From Bacteroidota bacterium (lineage in GTDB: Bacteria > Bacteroidota > Ignavibacteria > Ignavibacteriales > Melioribacteraceae): a stretch of DNA of 21,639 nucleotides. Of the stretch, positions 1 through 8,169 are shown piece after piece. The notes below the pieces were generated by a model. It was not told the DNA's origin, searched no databases, and saw only the letters and a program-made list of their open reading frames with translations. The stretch covers positions 1 to 21,639 of the forward strand of contig JAKAMS010000005.1 in the NCBI GenBank assembly GCA_021812745.1. The letters run 5' to 3'. A program made the position numbers and the translations under genes. Position 1 is the stretch's first letter. Each line of letters starts with the position of its first letter.

Positions 1-172
1 TATGTTCTTTAGGAAAGTCATCGCCGACTATTCCTACAATTTCTACCGGACCGGTAAAATAACTGGCAGCAAGAGCAATGTATGTTGTTGAACCTCCTAA
101 TGCATTTTTTACTTTATCAAATGGCGTCTCGATATCATCGAGCCCGATTGAACCAACAATTAAAAGTCCCAA
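1..172 (-). CDS. PfkB-family sugar/nucleoside kinase, N-terminal fragment
   Basis: The first 57 codons of a gene that runs off the left edge. The translation begins MGLLIVGSIGLDD and continues through a GGSTTY segment and VGIVGDDFP. This matches the N-terminal half of PfkB/ribokinase-family kinases: a first beta strand, the substrate-side Gly-Gly motif, then the GxVGxDxxG-like strand. These enzymes phosphorylate sugars or nucleosides with ATP in the cytoplasm; the substrate cannot be told from this part, and the C-terminal catalytic Asp/anion-hole region lies outside the window. The start is TTG at 172-170, because no ATG is available in frame and a GAGGA ribosome-binding site lies at 177-181, four bases upstream. 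The gap of 71 bases to the Nudix gene shows no terminator, so co-transcription is possible. Confidence 0.8.
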   Translation of the reverse strand, partial: MGLLIVGSIGLDDIETPFDKVKNALGGSTTYIALAASYFTGPVEIVGIVGDDFPKEH

Positions 173-243
173 TGTTTCCTCAAAGAATTATTATGAAATA
201 TTGTAAAGAAATATAAAGAATTAGACACGATTTTCACGATTGC

Positions 244-705
244 TTAAAGAGAAATTTCTACAAAATTCAGAAAGTTAATTTGGTTTGTAAAATACTCATA
301 AATGATTTCTACAGATTTTTTCTGCCCGGGCCAAGCTAACAATTTCAATGTTTCATCTAATCCAGCCCATTTGAATTGCGAATGTTCATTAGAAATTATG
401 ACCTCTGCTTCATCAGCGACCAAAGTCGTGAATACTGGTATCATACATATTTCGTCTTGAGTTAAAGAATAGAATGAATTTACATTTGGGACAATCCAAA
501 ATTTTTCCGGAGTCAATCCCGTTTCTTCTTTAATTTCTCTTAAAGCAGTTTGATATGCAATTTCGTTTGCATCAATAGAGCCTGAAACCATTTGCCACAA
601 TCCAGGATAAATTTCAGTTTCAGCTCTTTTTAGAAGAAGAAATTCAATATCATTTCCTTTTTTTCTAAAAATATGTGCTTCAATTAAAGGTGATGTTACA
701 TTCAT
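244..705 (-). CDS. Nudix hydrolase (153 aa)
   Basis: A complete Nudix box is visible: G42, E47 and R55-E56-x-x-E59-E60-x-G62, fitting Gx5Ex7REUxEExGU exactly, so the metal-binding glutamates are intact. Nudix enzymes hydrolyse nucleoside diphosphate-linked compounds; the general look (short single-domain protein, LLLKRAET early on, GLWQMVSGSID leading into the box) is like NudB-type dihydroneopterin triphosphate pyrophosphatases or other NTP pyrophosphatases, but the substrate cannot be fixed from sequence. No signal peptide is seen, so it should be cytoplasmic. The ATG at 705-703 has a GAGG element about seven bases upstream. It begins only 32 bases after the stop of the large outer-membrane protein gene and is probably in the same transcript, with no obvious functional link. 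Confidence 0.9.
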   Translation of the reverse strand: MNVTSPLIEAHIFRKKGNDIEFLLLKRAETEIYPGLWQMVSGSIDANEIAYQTALREIKEETGLTPEKFWIVPNVNSFYSLTQDEICMIPVFTTLVADEAEVIISNEHSQFKWAGLDETLKLLAWPGQKKSVEIIYEYFTNQINFLNFVEISL

Positions 706-737
706 AAATCCTCGGTCATTTATTATTATGGATTTTG

Positions 738-3700
738 TTAAAAATATGCTTTTGCTTCAGCTCTCATAGTTTGTATAACCTTACTAGCACCTTGTATCCG
801 CGCATCATAGCTGAATGATAATTGGACTAAGCTTGAAATACGGTAATCAAAAAACGCACGCCAAAAATAATTTTTTCCAATTACATTACCTCTTGTCATC
901 TCAAAAGGCAGATTAAAAGAGTTTGATGATGAAATTAATTCAGTCCTTTCTGCTTCAACACGTAACCGTCCTAAATTTGTAAATGAAATGTTCACGTGTA
1001 ATGTGAAAGAATTCATATCTATTGAAGTTGGAATACTCGGAAAATCATCTTGGCTTCTTGCCGCTTCAATTTTGAACCCAACTTCAATATCACGCTGTGG
1101 ACGATATGAGAAATCAGAAGTTATATCATTTCTTCTGACCAGGCGCGCCCTATTTGTTGTTGCCGGCGACAACAAATTATCTATCTGATTTATAAACTCA
1201 GTTTGATTACTTATCTCTTCAACCATTTTGAATTTGATGCGAAACCCGCGCTCTCGGAAAAATCCATTCTCAATTCCTCCGCTAAATTGATTAAGCGATT
1301 TCCTTTGTGTGAATCTTAATCTGAAAGATAGTTCATTACTATTCTGGAAGAGATTAATATCGTGTTGAAATAGTTGCGAACCTTGAATAGTTGTAGAATC
1401 ATTTAAGAATTTTGAAAAGTGAAGAAGGTAAATATCCCTTGTTTGCGGATCTTTACTATTTTCTTCAATACGAAAAGATGTTTCTGTGGAAATTGGTTTT
1501 AGTATTTCCGACCAAACGCTTTCACTTTTTAAAGCCCTGTTGAAATCAATTTTCAACCGTGTATTTGTCTTTAATGCAATTACCGGAAATAATTTTTCGG
1601 TTGGAACCGTTATCATTATATATTCACCATCAAAAGCAGTAATCTGAAATTCATTCTCTTCTTGAATCCCGTTATTGTTTAGATCACCAAGATAAATATA
1701 GTTCCCTGTTCCTTTTGGAACTTTGACAAATACTCTCTCGAATTTAGCTGACTGTTCTGTTGATGCCTGATAATAAATATCTCCCGAGATAAACCCGTCC
1801 CATAGATTAATTCGGCTTTGCGAGAGCAATAAAACTGTTTCATTGTCTCCAAAACCATTAATCTTAAAATCCTCGGTATATTTTTTATTGCGGAAAGTCA
1901 TTGCTAGAGACGATGAGAATTCTTTGAGTCCCCGATAATTTATTTGTAATTGCTTTGTCGTTGCAACAGACTGTTTTTCAAGTTGTCCATTCAAAGGGAA
2001 TGATTCGTCTCTCAAAGAGTAACTGAATTTAGCGTTCAATACTGATGAAAAACTCAAATCAATATAAGGAGCTGCTTCGAAGTATTTTAGACTTGAGGAT
2101 AACAAACTATCGCTTAAAGATGATTTTTCTTCTTTATCTTCATATAAAAATTCAATACCGGGTTTGAACGATCCGAATGTATAAAACGCTTTAGAGTTTT
2201 GCCGCAGCCAATTTGATTTAATCGTGCTGTTGGTAGAATTAACATAGTCAATAGTGTAATCAATATGATAGTTTTGTTTATCTCCATAATTCAATTGAGA
2301 AAAAATCCGGTCAGAAAGAAAATTGGTTCCTTGTTTCAAATAACCGTACTTGGTGTTAAGTGATAAGTCTTGAATTGGCAAGTAATTTAAAGATAACTCC
2401 CTAAGCGTCTGATCTTCTGAACCTTGCAAGGGTAAGTTATAATTACGGTTGAATTCAACATCGTTTATTCTATCAAGAGAAGAAAATCTTCCCTGGATAA
2501 ATCTATCTTTAAAACTAAGACCAATTTTACCTAAAGAGGTATTTCCTAATTTTACTTCTCTTTGATTTATCTCAAAAAATATTTTACGAGCGTAACCAAG
2601 GTTAGTATCGTCGCCAAAAGTAGAGAACTTATTCCTATCCCAACTGCTTCCAGTAAGTTCAGCAGAAAGATTAATTCCATCCATTATATTTGCTGTTACT
2701 GAAATATTCCCAAGTTGTTTCTGCTCAGGCATTGGCAAATAAATTAACGGCATATAAGAACCATTTTTAATCCCAGTAAAACGGTAGTTACCCAAACTCT
2801 CTTTTGTATAATCACCGTTGCCCTCTCCTACATAACTGAACGTCACATTATAAATCGAAGAAAGCGAACCGGGCGAATATTTATAATAGCTATATTGCTG
2901 CGAATTAATAAGCGTATCAATTTTTGAATAGATGCCATGAACTTTGCCTGTTGAATCCGGCGGTGCAAGAACAACACCTGATCTTGTCGCCGCATTTCTA
3001 TCATTGCCTGCTTGCTTTAGAATATTTAGATCACTTTCACTAAAGGAATATTCTATAGGACTATTTTCATCATCTCCTTCTCGAAAATAACCAAGGTCAA
3101 TTTTCACCTTATCATCTAATAATTTTGTGGAAAAATCCGCTCCGAAGAAATTCCTTTTAAAATTCTGATCTGTATATTCGAAATCAACAGAAATTCTGCT
3201 TGCAGAAGTAATCAATCTTCTGGCTGTGAAAGTGATTTCAGAATTAGAATAATCAATTATATAATCGTTATTCTCGCCTCGTTTCATCTGCTCGCCGTCA
3301 ATGTAAACGCGTTCACTGCCGGCAATAATTATTATCTCTCTCTCATTATTTATGCCGCTTAAACGGTATGGACCTTGATTTCCATCTAATCCAGTAAATT
3401 GATTTGTATTAAACTTTCCCCGCGAACCGGCAATCGCAATTGTTCCACTTGATGCACCGTAAAATACTTCCCCTTTTAACCCTTGTAATTTTCTAGTGAG
3501 CTGAGAGAATTCATTATCTCTCAAATTCAATTCATAGTCTCCAAATGTACCTACTGCATTTTTATGTCTGAGTTCAATAAAAACTTTATCAAGTTCATCA
3601 AGTGTTTCAGTGTTCCCTTCCGGCTGAATAGGAGTGTTTTCGTCTGTAAGCGCCGCCACAAGATCAATATCTTCCGAAAGCTTGCCTGATAGTTGCAGCC

Positions 3701-4205
3701 GTAATCCGCTATTCAAAGTAAAATCTCTATTGGTGCCAATAGTAAATCCGCGAATGATTGCACCGCTCTTATGTAAATCTTTTCCAAAAATAGATTCGGA
3801 TGTTAATGGCTCAGCAACTTTTTTTGCTGTTCTGATGGTATCTAAATATTTATCATTATACTCGACAACAAGAGTTCTTCTTTTGTACTCTTTTTGTAAA
3901 CTTAGCCTAACAGTTTGGTAAGTGACGAAAAGTGTATCGAGCAATGAATAGGTAATTTTTGGCGAAAGCGAAAAAATTCCGGTAGAGAAATTAAATTCAT
4001 ATTCACTTCTATCCAGAATTTTACCTTTTAATACAATGTTTTCTGTAAGAGGAATAATATTGAGAGAAGAGATTTTGTAAATATTAGTGGAATTAATTGA
4101 AATTGTATCTCTGACCAAAGTTGTTCTATGAATCTGCGGGAAAATAAACGTTGGGAAGAAAAGAATAAATAAAATATATACGCGGTTCAGAGGTATCTTC
4201 TTCAA
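738..4205 (-). CDS. Large outer-membrane beta-barrel protein of unknown function (1155 aa)
   Basis: A signal peptide at residues 1-24 (MKK start, hydrophobic ILFILFFPTFIF, then Q), long runs of alternating polar/hydrophobic strands with many aromatics, and a last residue of Phe after EAKAY all indicate an outer-membrane beta-barrel exported by Sec and inserted by BAM. Residues about 53-97 and 296-345 look like two copies of one small beta domain (TENIVLKG / GSERVYIDG, then a DY or EF strand, then a T-x-T/S strand). A conserved-looking segment at about 178-232 holds TPIQPEGNT and GTFGDYEL. Residues 836-851 contain GDLNNNGIQEENEF, an EF-hand-like Ca-binding loop inside the barrel region. Such giant barrels are common in FCB genomes and resemble parts of SprA-like proteins, but this is far shorter than SprA and no TonB box, plug or type IX sorting domain was recognised. 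The start is TTG at 4205-4203 with no clear Shine-Dalgarno; it gives a normal MKK signal peptide, and no ATG lies nearby. Confidence 0.75.
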   Translation of the reverse strand: MKKIPLNRVYILFILFFPTFIFPQIHRTTLVRDTISINSTNIYKISSLNIIPLTENIVLKGKILDRSEYEFNFSTGIFSLSPKITYSLLDTLFVTYQTVRLSLQKEYKRRTLVVEYNDKYLDTIRTAKKVAEPLTSESIFGKDLHKSGAIIRGFTIGTNRDFTLNSGLRLQLSGKLSEDIDLVAALTDENTPIQPEGNTETLDELDKVFIELRHKNAVGTFGDYELNLRDNEFSQLTRKLQGLKGEVFYGASSGTIAIAGSRGKFNTNQFTGLDGNQGPYRLSGINNEREIIIIAGSERVYIDGEQMKRGENNDYIIDYSNSEITFTARRLITSASRISVDFEYTDQNFKRNFFGADFSTKLLDDKVKIDLGYFREGDDENSPIEYSFSESDLNILKQAGNDRNAATRSGVVLAPPDSTGKVHGIYSKIDTLINSQQYSYYKYSPGSLSSIYNVTFSYVGEGNGDYTKESLGNYRFTGIKNGSYMPLIYLPMPEQKQLGNISVTANIMDGINLSAELTGSSWDRNKFSTFGDDTNLGYARKIFFEINQREVKLGNTSLGKIGLSFKDRFIQGRFSSLDRINDVEFNRNYNLPLQGSEDQTLRELSLNYLPIQDLSLNTKYGYLKQGTNFLSDRIFSQLNYGDKQNYHIDYTIDYVNSTNSTIKSNWLRQNSKAFYTFGSFKPGIEFLYEDKEEKSSLSDSLLSSSLKYFEAAPYIDLSFSSVLNAKFSYSLRDESFPLNGQLEKQSVATTKQLQINYRGLKEFSSSLAMTFRNKKYTEDFKINGFGDNETVLLLSQSRINLWDGFISGDIYYQASTEQSAKFERVFVKVPKGTGNYIYLGDLNNNGIQEENEFQITAFDGEYIMITVPTEKLFPVIALKTNTRLKIDFNRALKSESVWSEILKPISTETSFRIEENSKDPQTRDIYLLHFSKFLNDSTTIQGSQLFQHDINLFQNSNELSFRLRFTQRKSLNQFSGGIENGFFRERGFRIKFKMVEEISNQTEFINQIDNLLSPATTNRARLVRRNDITSDFSYRPQRDIEVGFKIEAARSQDDFPSIPTSIDMNSFTLHVNISFTNLGRLRVEAERTELISSSNSFNLPFEMTRGNVIGKNYFWRAFFDYRISSLVQLSFSYDARIQGASKVIQTMRAEAKAYF

Positions 4206-4235
4206 AAAATTAGCTTTAATAAATTTTGTAGAATA

Positions 4236-4264
4236 AATCTAAACCGATACTCCATTTAATTCAA
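4236..4264 (-). promoter_or_regulatory. Candidate promoter for the outer-membrane protein gene
   Basis: In the 71-base gap between the last permease and the outer-membrane protein gene, the minus strand holds TTGAAT (4264-4259), 17 bases, then TAGATT (4241-4236), about 30 bases before the TTG start. Both boxes are partial matches to the sigma-70 consensus. This DNA is AT-rich, so a chance match is quite possible. Confidence 0.25.
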
Positions 4265-4276
4265 CATACAATTAAT

Positions 4277-5503
4277 TTATTCGTAACGTAAAGCTTCTAT
4301 GGGATCTAAATTGGAAGCTTTCACAGCCGGATATACTCCGAATACAACCCCGACAAATGTAGTTAGTAATAAACCGATGATAATCCATTCAATAGGAAGA
4401 ACAATGGCAACGCCAAGTTGTAATGCGACCAAATTTCCTCCTAGAACACCCAGGAAAATGCCTATCAAACCGCCGAACCAGCTAAGAGAAACTGCCTCAA
4501 CAACAAATTGAGTAAGGATTGTTTTCTTCTTTGCGCCAATTGCTTTACGAATTCCTATTTCTCTTGTTCGTTCCGTTACACTGACGAGCATAATATTCAT
4601 AATTCCAATGCCCGCGGCCAGAAGAGCTATAAATGCAATTACTGCTGCACCAAGCTTAAAATATTTAGTGAGATCGTTAAACTGCTGAATAAGTTGTTCA
4701 TTGGTTACAATCTCAAAATCGTTTTCTGCTCCGCTTGGGACTTTTCTAATTTTTCTCATAGCACCTATGACTTCATCCATCGTTTTATCAATAAGTTCTT
4801 TGTTCTTGCACATTACAACTATAGATGCACTTCTTTCTGTTCCAAATATTTTTTCAAATGTACCGAGCGGTATTGCAACAAAATTGTCCTGCGACTGACC
4901 GAATATAGAGCCCCGTTTTTCAAAGACACCTGCAACATCAAAATTGAAATTATCTATTTTAAGTTCCTGCCCTATTGGTGAAACATTTTTAAATAATTTT
5001 TCTGCGATATCAGTTCCTATTACAACTGTCGGACGGGAATAATCATAATCGGCTTTGGATAAATTTCTGCCTTCCCCGATTTTTAGATCTCTAGCAATGA
5101 AAAGATCCTGATTTACACCGGCAATACCAACATTAGGATTGGTTTTGATATTGTTATATTTTAATGTTCTTCCGCCTCTACTAACAGAAACTCCAACAGC
5201 AACAGGAAGATTTGTTATTTCTTTCAGCTTCTCTGCTTCTTTTACTGTTATATTTTTCCGGTTATGGTTACGTCCTCTATCGTGAGGACCAAGCTGAATC
5301 GCGGGCCATTTACTAACTATGAAATTATTTGAGCCGATCGAATTGAAAATATCTTCAAAGCTCTGCTGGATTGCGCCAATAGCAGTCATTACAATTATAA
5401 TAGAAAAAAGTCCGACCGTTATACCAAGTAACGTAAGCGAGGAACGAAGCTTGTTCGCAATAATAGAACTGAGTGCGAGTTTTATACTTTCAAAAATTTG
5501 CAT
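4277..5503 (-). CDS. MacB-type ABC transporter permease, type A (fifth of five)
   Basis: A 408-residue inner-membrane permease with the MacB/FtsX layout: one N-terminal membrane helix (about 20-42), a periplasmic MacB-PCD-like domain (about 45-270), and three C-terminal helices with the FtsX coupling region VSVTERTREIGIRKAIGAKK just after the second helix. There is no fused ATPase, so it must use a separate one; the only candidate here is the product of 10650-11372. It is type A: it shares FGQSQDNF, ALLAAGxGIMNIMLVSV and the end LDPIEALRYE with the permeases at 6844 and 8170, but its periplasmic part is the most divergent of the three. The ATG follows the stop of the upstream type B permease by five bases, so the pair is probably translated together. 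The exported substrate is unknown; the MacAB family exports macrolides, peptides and envelope molecules. Confidence 0.9.
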   Translation of the reverse strand: MQIFESIKLALSSIIANKLRSSLTLLGITVGLFSIIIVMTAIGAIQQSFEDIFNSIGSNNFIVSKWPAIQLGPHDRGRNHNRKNITVKEAEKLKEITNLPVAVGVSVSRGGRTLKYNNIKTNPNVGIAGVNQDLFIARDLKIGEGRNLSKADYDYSRPTVVIGTDIAEKLFKNVSPIGQELKIDNFNFDVAGVFEKRGSIFGQSQDNFVAIPLGTFEKIFGTERSASIVVMCKNKELIDKTMDEVIGAMRKIRKVPSGAENDFEIVTNEQLIQQFNDLTKYFKLGAAVIAFIALLAAGIGIMNIMLVSVTERTREIGIRKAIGAKKKTILTQFVVEAVSLSWFGGLIGIFLGVLGGNLVALQLGVAIVLPIEWIIIGLLLTTFVGVVFGVYPAVKASNLDPIEALRYE

Positions 5504-5508
5504 AATTC

Positions 5509-6744
5509 TTACTCATATCGTAATGAATCAACCGGGTTGAGTCTCGATGCTTTCCATGCAGGCAAAAAGCCAGAGATAATTCCAACCATTGCAGAAATAA
5601 ATAAAGCTAATAGAACAACATTAAGAGGCATAGCAGTAGGTAAAAATTGATTAATGATAAGACTAAGTGGAAATGAAATCATTAAACCGATAATTCCGCC
5701 CATTAGGCAAAGTATAGCCGACTCTGCTAAAAATTGAAGCAGGATTGACCATGTTTTTGCACCAATGGCTTTTCTCACACCAATCTCTCTCGTCCTTTCT
5801 GTAACGGATACAAACATGATATTCATGATTCCGATTGCACCCACGAACAATGAAAGAGCTGTAATAACAATTCCGGCTATTGCAACAATTCCAATTGTCT
5901 TATCATACATATCTTTCAATGCTTCTTGCTGATTGATTGCAAAGTCGTCCGGTTTATTGAATGGGACTTTTCTTATCACTCGCATTGCTGCAATAATCTC
6001 TTCTTTGGCATCCGGAATTTTATCTACATCGCCAATCTTAATGTCTATTCTTAATCTCTGATGCCTATTGCTGATCACAGTTTCAAAAGTTTTTAACGGC
6101 ATGATTACCTGACCATCCATACTGAATGAACCCATCATACCACTTCCCTGTTTTTCTAAAACACCTATAACCTGCATCGGTATGTTATTAATTTTTATCA
6201 TATTATTTATAGGGCTTTCAGAAGGGAAAAGTTCATTCGCAATATCTTTTCCAATTACACAAACTCTTCTTCCTGAACGTACATCAAGCTCAGTTAAAAA
6301 TCTACCTTGTTCGGGATTTACATTTCCGGTTTTCTGATACTCTTCTGTTGTACCATAAACAAGCGTTGCCTGAACAGATTTTTCTTTTCGTTTGATTGTG
6401 GCTCCAAAGCTGCTTTTGCTCGGTGCCATTGCCTCATAATTCTTCAGCACACTGCGTAATTTTTCATACTGTTCATACGTAATATCTTTTCTATTACGAA
6501 ATTGACTCCAGTCACCCATTGCAAACCAAGGATACTTATCAACATACAAAACATCACTTCCAAAAGAAGATATGCTTGAAATGAATGCTTCTCTTAGACC
6601 TACCATTGCGGTAGACATTGTAGTAACTGCAACTATACCAATGATAATTCCAAGTGTAGTTAAAACTGAGCGAAGTTTGTTCGCGCGAATTGCTGTAAAA
6701 GCAATTAGAAGGATTTCCCGAAATTCGACAATAAAAATTTTCAT
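5509..6744 (-). CDS. MacB-type ABC transporter permease, type B (fourth of five)
   Basis: A 411-residue permease with the same one-plus-three helix topology and large periplasmic domain as its neighbours. It belongs to type B with the permease at 9402. Marks of the type are a slightly longer N-terminus, AIRANKxRxVLTTLGI, MMGSF or VMGNF in the periplasmic domain, INQQEAL before helix two, SLFVGAIGIMNIMFVSV, and SLIINQFLPT between helices three and four. The coupling-helix region VTERTREIGVRKAIGAK is intact. It is followed after five bases by a type A permease, repeating the B-A order of the 9402/8170 pair. The ATG at 6744-6742 lies about 100 bases from the preceding gene, a gap that holds a hairpin and a T-rich stretch. 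A separate promoter may exist there but no convincing boxes were found. Confidence 0.9.
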   Translation of the reverse strand: MKIFIVEFREILLIAFTAIRANKLRSVLTTLGIIIGIVAVTTMSTAMVGLREAFISSISSFGSDVLYVDKYPWFAMGDWSQFRNRKDITYEQYEKLRSVLKNYEAMAPSKSSFGATIKRKEKSVQATLVYGTTEEYQKTGNVNPEQGRFLTELDVRSGRRVCVIGKDIANELFPSESPINNMIKINNIPMQVIGVLEKQGSGMMGSFSMDGQVIMPLKTFETVISNRHQRLRIDIKIGDVDKIPDAKEEIIAAMRVIRKVPFNKPDDFAINQQEALKDMYDKTIGIVAIAGIVITALSLFVGAIGIMNIMFVSVTERTREIGVRKAIGAKTWSILLQFLAESAILCLMGGIIGLMISFPLSLIINQFLPTAMPLNVVLLALFISAMVGIISGFLPAWKASRLNPVDSLRYE

Positions 6745-6792
6745 ACAGTAAAATATTCAATATGAGGATAGAAATGCAATTATAAAAAAATA

Positions 6793-6824
6793 AAAAAAGT
6801 CTTTCGAAACAATAAGTCCTTTTT
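6793..6824 (-). terminator. Weak hairpin with T-rich tail between third and fourth permease genes
   Basis: In the minus-strand transcript, an 11-base arm (complement of 6814-6824) pairs with the complement of 6793-6803 with one A-A mismatch and one G-U pair, around a 10-base loop. A run of U residues follows. It sits about 20 bases after the stop of the 6844-8073 gene, as expected for an intrinsic terminator, but the stem is A/U-rich, so it may terminate only partly. Confidence 0.4.
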
Positions 6825-6843
6825 AAAAAAAATAAATTAATTA

Positions 6844-8073
6844 CTACTCATAGCGCAGTGCTTCAATTGGATCTAAGTTGGATGCTTTATATGCCGGGTA
6901 TGTACCAAATATTACACCGATAATAACGCAAAGTAAAACGCCTATAATGACCCAGTCTATTGGTATAACAGCTGAAGCCTTTAAGAGTGATCCGGCAATA
7001 TTCCCAATGACAATGCCAAGGATTATTCCTAATATTCCGCCCATCAGACAGAGCGTAACAGCTTCAGTTAAAAACTGAATAAGTATGTTAAACTTTTTTG
7101 CACCTACTGCTTTCCTAATACCAATTTCACGAGTCCTTTCGGTAACAGATACAAGCATAATATTCATTATTCCAACGCCTGCGGCAAGCAGAGCAATCGC
7201 AGCAATAACAACCGAACCGATTCGTACTCCTGCAGTAATATTGTTAATTTGTGTGAGCATTGATTCGTTAGAAAATATTTCGAAGTTATCCGGCTTCCCC
7301 GACGGTACTTTTCTTATAGTTCTAAGATATCCGGAAGCTAGATCAATAAGTTCGTTATAAGAATCTTTATCATGTCCCATAACAGTTATGTTAATGCTTC
7401 TTGAATGTTTTCCGTAAAAATTTTGGAAAGTAGTTATTGGTATTACTGCAAAGTTATCCTGGCTCTGTCCAAAAGCTCCACCTTGTGCTTCGAGCACTCC
7501 AATTATTTTTAGCTTGTGTCCATCCATAGTTACAATCTGACCAACAGCACTAAAATTTGGGAATAATTTTTTAGCAATATCAGCACCAATAACAACGTAA
7601 TTTTCATACCGCTGAACATCGCGATCATTGAAAGCACGTCCATCTTCAACTGTCCATTTATTATTTGGGAATGCTTCGGGCGTTGTTCCGGCAATTTGAT
7701 TATTAGGGTTTGTTTCCCGGTTGCCAACTTTAAATAATTTACCAAATACCCATTGCTCTGCGCCAACATATTTGGCTTCCACAAGTTTCTCTTTCAACTG
7801 ATAATATTCTTCAAGAGTAATATCCGGACGGTTCCTAAAACTTGCACGATCGTTTGGACCATTATTGAAGACGGGGAATTTCTGAATCTGAAATGTATTC
7901 TGTCCGAGCATAGATACACCTTCTTGAATGCTTTTCTGTAACATTTCGATTATAGTGCTGATAGCAATTATGGAAAATATACCTACTACAATGCCTAAGA
8001 TTGTAAGTGACGAACGGAGCTTGTTTGTACGGAGAGAAGCAAGAGCAACTTTAATGACTTCCAAAATTCTCAT
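6844..8073 (-). CDS. MacB-type ABC transporter permease, type A (third of five)
   Basis: A 409-residue permease with an N-terminal helix, periplasmic domain and three C-terminal helices; the coupling region VTERTREIGIRKAVGAKK is intact. It is a close paralogue of the neighbouring 8170 permease, about 70 percent identical by eye and colinear throughout (for example RNRPDITLEEYY, FGQSQDNFA, AVIPIDWVIIG), so the two probably arose by tandem duplication. I place the start at the ATG 8073-8071 (MRILEVIKVA), not at an in-frame ATG 15 bases upstream. A GGAGGT ribosome-binding site lies seven bases before the chosen start and would fall inside the coding part of the longer version; the paralogue also begins exactly here (MKIIEVIKVA). 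It is the unpaired A copy, flanked by hairpins on both sides, so it may be expressed at a different level. Confidence 0.9.
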   Translation of the reverse strand: MRILEVIKVALASLRTNKLRSSLTILGIVVGIFSIIAISTIIEMLQKSIQEGVSMLGQNTFQIQKFPVFNNGPNDRASFRNRPDITLEEYYQLKEKLVEAKYVGAEQWVFGKLFKVGNRETNPNNQIAGTTPEAFPNNKWTVEDGRAFNDRDVQRYENYVVIGADIAKKLFPNFSAVGQIVTMDGHKLKIIGVLEAQGGAFGQSQDNFAVIPITTFQNFYGKHSRSINITVMGHDKDSYNELIDLASGYLRTIRKVPSGKPDNFEIFSNESMLTQINNITAGVRIGSVVIAAIALLAAGVGIMNIMLVSVTERTREIGIRKAVGAKKFNILIQFLTEAVTLCLMGGILGIILGIVIGNIAGSLLKASAVIPIDWVIIGVLLCVIIGVIFGTYPAYKASNLDPIEALRYE

Positions 8074-8080
8074 TAGACTT

Positions 8081-8086
8081 ACCTCC
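8081..8086 (-). promoter_or_regulatory. Strong ribosome-binding site that fixes the start of the third permease
   Basis: GGAGGT on the minus strand, seven bases before the ATG at 8073-8071. It overlaps codons two and three of the alternative longer reading, which argues against the ATG at 8088. The second hairpin arm ends five bases upstream of this site. Confidence 0.75.
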
Positions 8087-8090
8087 ATGC

Positions 8091-8115
8091 TTATTTAATT
8101 TATAAAATTAAATAA
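8091..8115 (-). repeat. AT-only perfect inverted repeat before the third permease
   Basis: Eleven-base arms at 8091-8101 and 8105-8115 are perfect reverse complements around a three-base centre. In the minus-strand RNA it forms a hairpin ending just before the ribosome-binding site. Its first four bases are shared with the GC-richer hairpin at 8112-8138, so the two cannot both form completely. Confidence 0.7.
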
Positions 8116-8138
8116 CGGCTCTAATATAAAGCCGTTAT
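8112..8138 (-). terminator. Intrinsic-terminator-like hairpin between second and third permease genes
   Basis: A perfect nine-base stem (8112-8120 with 8130-8138, core ACGGCT/AGCCGT), extended by a U-G pair to leave a seven-base loop. In the minus-strand transcript it is followed by a U-rich stretch (UUUAAUUUUAU). It lies about 30 bases after the stop of the 8170 gene. It could end the main exporter transcript, lower read-through into the later permeases, or protect the upstream message from 3' decay. Confidence 0.6.
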
Positions 8139-8169
8139 CACAGCATGATCGGGGAATGGAGAGAATATT

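Noticed and set aside
738..4205. The large barrel protein as a TonB-dependent receptor or full SprA translocon
   Set aside because: No TonB box or plug was recognised, and SprA proteins are about twice as long; only a general outer-membrane barrel call is supported.
4508..4981. A 157-codon open frame on the plus strand, antisense to the last permease
   Set aside because: It lies wholly opposite a conserved MacB permease, its composition (rich in Cys, Phe, Asn, Tyr) is typical of a shadow frame, and it has no ribosome-binding site or recognisable domain.
7530..7784. An 84-codon minus-strand frame inside the third permease
   Set aside because: It is an out-of-frame overlap of a gene whose own frame is conserved in four paralogues; there is no sign of a frameshift.
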